From positions 1-64,000 of the forward strand of contig CALODP010000004.1 in the NCBI GenBank assembly GCA_942492055.1: a DNA stretch of 64,000 nucleotides, written 5' to 3'. Shown here in pieces: positions 60,493 to 64,000 of the stretch; position 1 is the first letter of the stretch, and the number at the start of each line of letters is the position of its first letter. The notes below the pieces were generated by a model. The model was not told where the DNA came from, ran no database searches, and was given only the letters and a program-made list of their open reading frames with translations. The DNA is from CALODP01 sp942492055 (lineage in GTDB: Bacteria; Bacteroidota; Ignavibacteria; Ignavibacteriales; Melioribacteraceae). A program made the translations under genes and the position numbers.

Positions 60493-61182
60493 ATGAATGA
60501 TAGTAATCTTAATGTGTTTAACATGGTTCTGGCTGTATTCGCTTATCTGAAAGGGAAATCGGACTCTTTTACTTTCCCCGAGGTTGTTACTACTGCGCTT
60601 AATGAACTTCAATCTCTGATACAACGGATTAAAGAATATAGTATGAAGCATGAAAGTATCAGTAAAGGTTTAGCGAAGGAGAAGGATTTGCTTCTTGATG
60701 ATCTTGTGGAAAAAGTAATGTCCGTTATCGGTCCGCTAAAGACATACGCGATTGAAAATAATCAAACCGCGCTATTCGATAAAGTTAACACCACATACTC
60801 CAAATTGCGCAATAAACGAGATTCTGAAATAGCTATCGGGTCTTCTAACTTATTACTCATTTCCAGAGATTATCAGGCTTCATTGGTTCTATACGGTGTT
60901 ACTGATGATAATATTACTGTAGCGGAAGATAAGGTAACTGAATATGATGATTTTCGTCAGAAAATGGATATCGCGAATGCCGAAAAAATAGCGGCCAGGA
61001 AAGAATTAACGGCGTTACTTAAAGAAGCGAAAAAAATATTGACTCTTCGTCTTGATAATATGATGGAATTATATCGCGAATCGGAACCGGAAATGTATGC
61101 CGAATATAAAGCCGCTCGCGTTATTAAGAATTATCCTGCCCATCATAATACTTCTGATCCGGAAGATGAAGGGAATAATTAA
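60493..61182 (+). CDS. Uncharacterised helical cytoplasmic protein
   Basis: I do not recognise this 229-residue protein with confidence. It has no signal peptide or membrane segment and is almost wholly helical, with coiled-coil-like stretches (LNELQSLIQRIKEYSMKHES, ARKELTALLKEAKKILTLRLDNMMEL) and a conserved-looking tail (SEPEMYAEYKAARVIKNYP). There are no cysteines. ATG 60493 follows GAGGGG at 60481-60486; the in-frame TTG at 60487 is too near. It stands alone between a long gene-free stretch and a large inverted repeat. Proteins of similar build occur in Bacteroidota genomes; this is an impression, not a search result. Confidence 0.7.
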   Translation: MNDSNLNVFNMVLAVFAYLKGKSDSFTFPEVVTTALNELQSLIQRIKEYSMKHESISKGLAKEKDLLLDDLVEKVMSVIGPLKTYAIENNQTALFDKVNTTYSKLRNKRDSEIAIGSSNLLLISRDYQASLVLYGVTDDNITVAEDKVTEYDDFRQKMDIANAEKIAARKELTALLKEAKKILTLRLDNMMELYRESEPEMYAEYKAARVIKNYPAHHNTSDPEDEGNN

Positions 61183-61210
61183 TTTTTTTCTTCTTTGTAA
61201 TCGATAAGTT

Positions 61211-61286
61211 TCGGAGTCATTCCATTAATAGGGTGAATTGGATTTTTTCTGTGAATTATTTAAAAAGGCGTTGGGAATGACTCCGA
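61211..61286. other. 13-bp inverted repeat with long loop
   Basis: TCGGAGTCATTCC (61211-61223) and its exact complement (61274-61286) enclose 50 nt. It lies 28 bp after the preceding stop and may be a terminator or a structured element. The rest of the 350-bp gap up to 61532 shows nothing else I can name. Confidence 0.5.
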
Positions 61287-61532
61287 TTTTCAAATCTTAT
61301 GAATCTCATTTTTGTATTTTCTATTTCAACGGTCTATTACCATAATGTAATCTCTTCCGAATTGAATGATTCGTAAAAATGATTATATGTTCTGAAATAC
61401 AATCGATTAATTGGTCACAAATTGTTCGTTTATGACATACGATCTATATAATTAGTAATATTCCGGAATCGTAAGCATCTTATCAATAGAGTTTCTATAT
61501 TGCTTAATATATTTTCCGTAGGGAGAGCAATC

Positions 61533-62489
61533 TTGAAAAATCCGGTCACTTTCATCTTCTTAATTCAGATGCTCCTATTTTCTGATTTGGTTCTTTCTCA
61601 AACCAATGATTGGCAATATTTCGGAGAAAATCCTCCCGATAGTATTCCAAAGGTTTTCGGAGAAGGTATCATTTCCACAAAAGGTTTGGAACATAGCAGT
61701 CCGGTTTTTACGGATGATTTGAAATCGTTTTATTGGGTGGCTATTAGAACAGATCTTGGATTGAGAAATAGAGAAATATATATAGCCGAATTTTCAGATA
61801 ACAAATGGATAATCGGCAAGATGGATTTCTGTAAAGAAGGGAATAACTATGATTCTCCTTTCCTCCATAAGAATAAACTATTATTTATTTCAAACCAATT
61901 TGCCGATAGTGCTACTCGAAATGAAAAGAAACATTGGATGTTGAAGAACGATTTTAAGATTTATTATGTCGGGATTTCCCACCGGGAAAAGATTAAGCTG
62001 TTTTTACCGGACAACATAATAAATAAAAAAATTATCTCTCCCTCATTTTCCGAAAACGGTAATATCTATTATGTAGCTTATTTGGATAATGTAGAACAAA
62101 ATTGCGGGATATATCGCTTGAGGAAAATTACGGAGAATAAATATATCGAAGAAGTTCTTCCGCCATGCATTAATTCCGAATATCAGGATTGGACTCCCTT
62201 TATTGCGCCGGATGAAAGCTATATTCTTTTCTCTTCAACCAGAGGAAAAGATAATAATGATTACGGCGATCTATATATATCATTTAATCAGGGGAATAAC
62301 AATTGGAGCGAGCCAATCGGCCTGGGAGATAAGATTAATACTCCTGCTCAGGAAAGATTCCCTTATATATCTCCCGATTCGAAATACCTATTCTTTACAA
62401 GATCTACGGATAATAATAGTCATGATATCTTTTGGGTATCGGCAGATATTATTGAAAAACTGAAAAATGATTTCCGGAAATCGCGATAA
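61533..62489 (+). CDS. Secreted PD40/TolB-like beta-propeller protein
   Basis: This 318-residue protein has a signal peptide (FIFLIQMLLFSDLVLSQ) and repeated PD40 (WD40-like, TolB-type) motifs: SSPVFTDDLKSFYWVAI, SPSFSENGNIYYVAYL, WTPFIAPDESYILFSSTRG and RFPYISPDSKYLFFTRSTD. These segments build a beta-propeller used for protein or sugar binding; no enzyme motif is evident. TTG 61533 is proposed as start because GGGAG (61521-61525) precedes it and it gives a compact signal peptide; an in-frame TTG at 61500 would add 11 residues. It converges with a glycosidase gene, and a shared hairpin spans both stop codons. Confidence 0.75.
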   Translation: MKNPVTFIFLIQMLLFSDLVLSQTNDWQYFGENPPDSIPKVFGEGIISTKGLEHSSPVFTDDLKSFYWVAIRTDLGLRNREIYIAEFSDNKWIIGKMDFCKEGNNYDSPFLHKNKLLFISNQFADSATRNEKKHWMLKNDFKIYYVGISHREKIKLFLPDNIINKKIISPSFSENGNIYYVAYLDNVEQNCGIYRLRKITENKYIEEVLPPCINSEYQDWTPFIAPDESYILFSSTRGKDNNDYGDLYISFNQGNNNWSEPIGLGDKINTPAQERFPYISPDSKYLFFTRSTDNNSHDIFWVSADIIEKLKNDFRKSR

Positions 62490-62503
62490 AGGGATTATCG
62501 CGA
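62481..62503. terminator. Bidirectional hairpin made from two convergent stop regions
   Basis: TCGCGATAA (62481-62489) and TTATCGCGA (62495-62503) form a 9-bp stem with a 5-nt loop. Each arm is the Ser-Arg-stop end of one of the two convergent genes. There is no long T-run on either side. Confidence 0.65.
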
Positions 62504-64000
62504 TATTCTCAAATCGGAATAGATTCTCAATAGAGCTGCCGCGGACCATGAGAAATTATTCGCTCTTAATCCTTTACCATCAATCGGGTTATAGTTTTCC
62601 CTTATTGATTTGTCCGAATTCATAATTCCTTCCAATCTTTCGAAAACCAGATAGCTATATTTATCCGCCAAATCATTATATCCGTAATTTCTCATTCCTT
62701 TTAACGCGAATTGAATTTGATCGAGCCAGACAGTTCCGCGCCAATATCCGAGGGAAAATTCCGGTTCCGCTTTGGATAATGTTGGGAATGGAATATATGT
62801 CCCGAATTTCGAGGTGTCTGTCATTGTGGCAATTATATATTTCGCTTTCTCTTTATCACATGCTTCGCTAAACAGGGGAATCCATCCTTCTGACCCCTGT
62901 TTCTTTATCAGTTTTCCGGTAGTGATATTTCTGTCGTAGAAGTATTTTGTATCGGGATCATAGAATATTTTATTAATCTTCTCCTTGAGTGAACCGGCTT
63001 CGGATATATAGATAATTGAGTCTTTCTTTAATCGGAGTAATCCGGCGAATTTAGCCAAGATTCTCTTTTCCTGATAGAGAAATGAATTAAGATCCGACGA
63101 TTCCTGATCGAGGGAATAGATACCTTCTGCTTTCTTTAATAGTTTGGACGAATCGAAACGAACGGCGTTATCCATTCCGCTTTCCCATTTCCCACCGATC
63201 AGATGATTATCGGTAGCTCCGTATTCGCATAGGCCGTTGTTATCGATATCTCTCTCCTTATACCACCAATTGTGGTATGAAACAAGTTTCGGAAAGAGTT
63301 CTTCGATGAACAAAGTGTCTTGAGTTGCTTTATATATTTCATCAACAGCCCATGAGGCCAAAGGAGGTTTTGTATTTAAAAGATTGTTCTCTTTGCTGTC
63401 GGAATAGATACAATCGGGTATCATTCCGTTTTCGGTCTGATGATCGAACATCGCTCGGATTTGATCCTTTGCCAACTCCTCATTGAAGAATATCAGCGCG
63501 GCGGAATGTTTCCAAGAATCCCAAGCCCAAAATCCGTTGAAATAACTTACGGAGGAGGATGGGAAGAGACCGTCATGGAATAAATCGCCGTATGGAGCTT
63601 TCCAATTATTTACCAAAGTCATTACAGCTTTTACGACAATAGGATGGTATTGTGGTAGATCGGAATAGTTTTTATTTGCCCGAATCGCTTCTTGCAAATA
63701 TCCGTTCCATCTTTCTCGGTTTTTATTGTAATAATCGTTCGCGTCGTGATGTAGAAAATCGAGAAAGTCGGTTGAATTCTTATCTCCGTAAAATATATAT
63801 GAAGAGAAGATTTTCTCTTCCTTAGGGGGAATTGATATGTTTTTTATCGTTGCGAGGGAAGAGGATTCTTTCTCCGTAATCTCCAGTAGAGCCGATTCAT
63901 GCTGAAAAGGGGCGTATGTAAGTATATAGTTATTGTTTTGGTGAAGCTCATAATATTCGGAGTATTTATCATATCGGGCAGTTGAATTAACAATACCGTT
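62495..64000 (-). CDS. GH63-like glycosidase (mannosylglycerate hydrolase/alpha-glucosidase type), 5' end outside window
   Basis: The minus-strand frame is open to the right edge, so the last 501 codons are visible and the N-terminus is missing. The visible part has an N-terminal beta-sandwich end (IKNISIPPKEEKIFSSYIFYG), a linker YYNKNRERWNGYLQEAIR, and an (alpha/alpha)6 domain with GFWAWDSWKHSAALIFF, PPLASWAVDEIY, GGKWESGMDNAVRFD and YWRGTVWLDQIQFALKG. The WAWDSW and SGMDN motifs hold the acidic residues of GH63/MGH1-type enzymes. These cleave terminal alpha-glucosyl or alpha-mannosyl units. The substrate is unknown; with the mannoside locus at the other end of the window an alpha-mannoside is possible. 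No signal peptide can be judged. Confidence 0.82.
   Translation of the reverse strand, partial: NGIVNSTARYDKYSEYYELHQNNNYILTYAPFQHESALLEITEKESSSLATIKNISIPPKEEKIFSSYIFYGDKNSTDFLDFLHHDANDYYNKNRERWNGYLQEAIRANKNYSDLPQYHPIVVKAVMTLVNNWKAPYGDLFHDGLFPSSSVSYFNGFWAWDSWKHSAALIFFNEELAKDQIRAMFDHQTENGMIPDCIYSDSKENNLLNTKPPLASWAVDEIYKATQDTLFIEELFPKLVSYHNWWYKERDIDNNGLCEYGATDNHLIGGKWESGMDNAVRFDSSKLLKKAEGIYSLDQESSDLNSFLYQEKRILAKFAGLLRLKKDSIIYISEAGSLKEKINKIFYDPDTKYFYDRNITTGKLIKKQGSEGWIPLFSEACDKEKAKYIIATMTDTSKFGTYIPFPTLSKAEPEFSLGYWRGTVWLDQIQFALKGMRNYGYNDLADKYSYLVFERLEGIMNSDKSIRENYNPIDGKGLRANNFSWSAAALLRIYSDLRISR

Noticed and set aside
1..64000. tRNA, rRNA, prophage, restriction or other defence genes
   Set aside because: I looked for cloverleaf-like segments in the gaps and for phage, nuclease, methylase and toxin-antitoxin families among the proteins and found none I could support.

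Overview
The window is AT-rich DNA from what looks like an anaerobic, polymer-degrading member of the Bacteroidota/Ignavibacteria group. Three secreted proteins end in type IX secretion (T9SS) sorting domains, two of them with the YPNPFNP signature typical of Ignavibacteria and relatives. There is also a TonB-dependent receptor with an N-terminal carboxypeptidase-like domain, a PorV/PorQ-family protein, and an electron-bifurcating [FeFe] hydrogenase operon led by rex. Phylum placement is an inference from these families, not a measurement. I see no rRNA, tRNA, CRISPR array, prophage or transposase.

Region 1 (0-21.2 kb) is a glycan-utilisation locus. A truncated ROK gene and a terminator precede a four-gene block: TonB receptor, large T9SS surface protein, PorV-like protein, and a PNGase F-like protein with a discoidin domain. 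A seven-gene operon follows: GH94 phosphorylase, GH130 mannoside phosphorylase, FHS-type sugar transporter, CBM9-like protein, large esterase, endonuclease/exonuclease/phosphatase-type lipoprotein, and GH125 alpha-1,6-mannosidase. The combination suggests N-glycans or similar mannosides as substrate.

Region 2 (21.3-28.5 kb) holds a TetR-controlled RND efflux operon (regulator, fusion protein, pump, outer-membrane channel) with two strong palindromes upstream, then a lone crotonase-family gene. Region 3 (28.5-29.6 kb) has no gene. It contains the most unusual structure in the window: about eleven 21-bp units starting TGAGGA in exact register, followed by a similar set in the opposite orientation. 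A dispersed intergenic repeat follows.

Region 4 (29.6-38.1 kb) is one operon: rex, an unrecognised small gene, hydC, hydB, hydA, a PAS-containing sensory-type [FeFe] hydrogenase and a SpoIIE-type phosphatase. Rex would tie hydrogen production to NADH/NAD+ balance. The last two genes look like a hydrogen- or redox-sensing output branch. Region 5 (38.1-48.7 kb) is a signalling cluster of four histidine kinases and two stand-alone receiver proteins, with no DNA-binding output domain, preceded by a structured leader.

Region 6 (48.8-53.2 kb) pairs a glycyl-radical activase and a trans-4-hydroxyproline dehydratase-like enzyme with a secreted S37-type prolyl peptidase, suggesting use of collagen-like peptides. 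Region 7 (53.2-64 kb) is looser: repeat-rich intergenic DNA, a T9SS protein carrying an in-frame copy of an intergenic repeat, a lipoprotein/outer-membrane/TPR trio of unknown function, a small unknown protein, a PD40 beta-propeller protein, and a GH63-like glycosidase on the minus strand that is cut by the window end.
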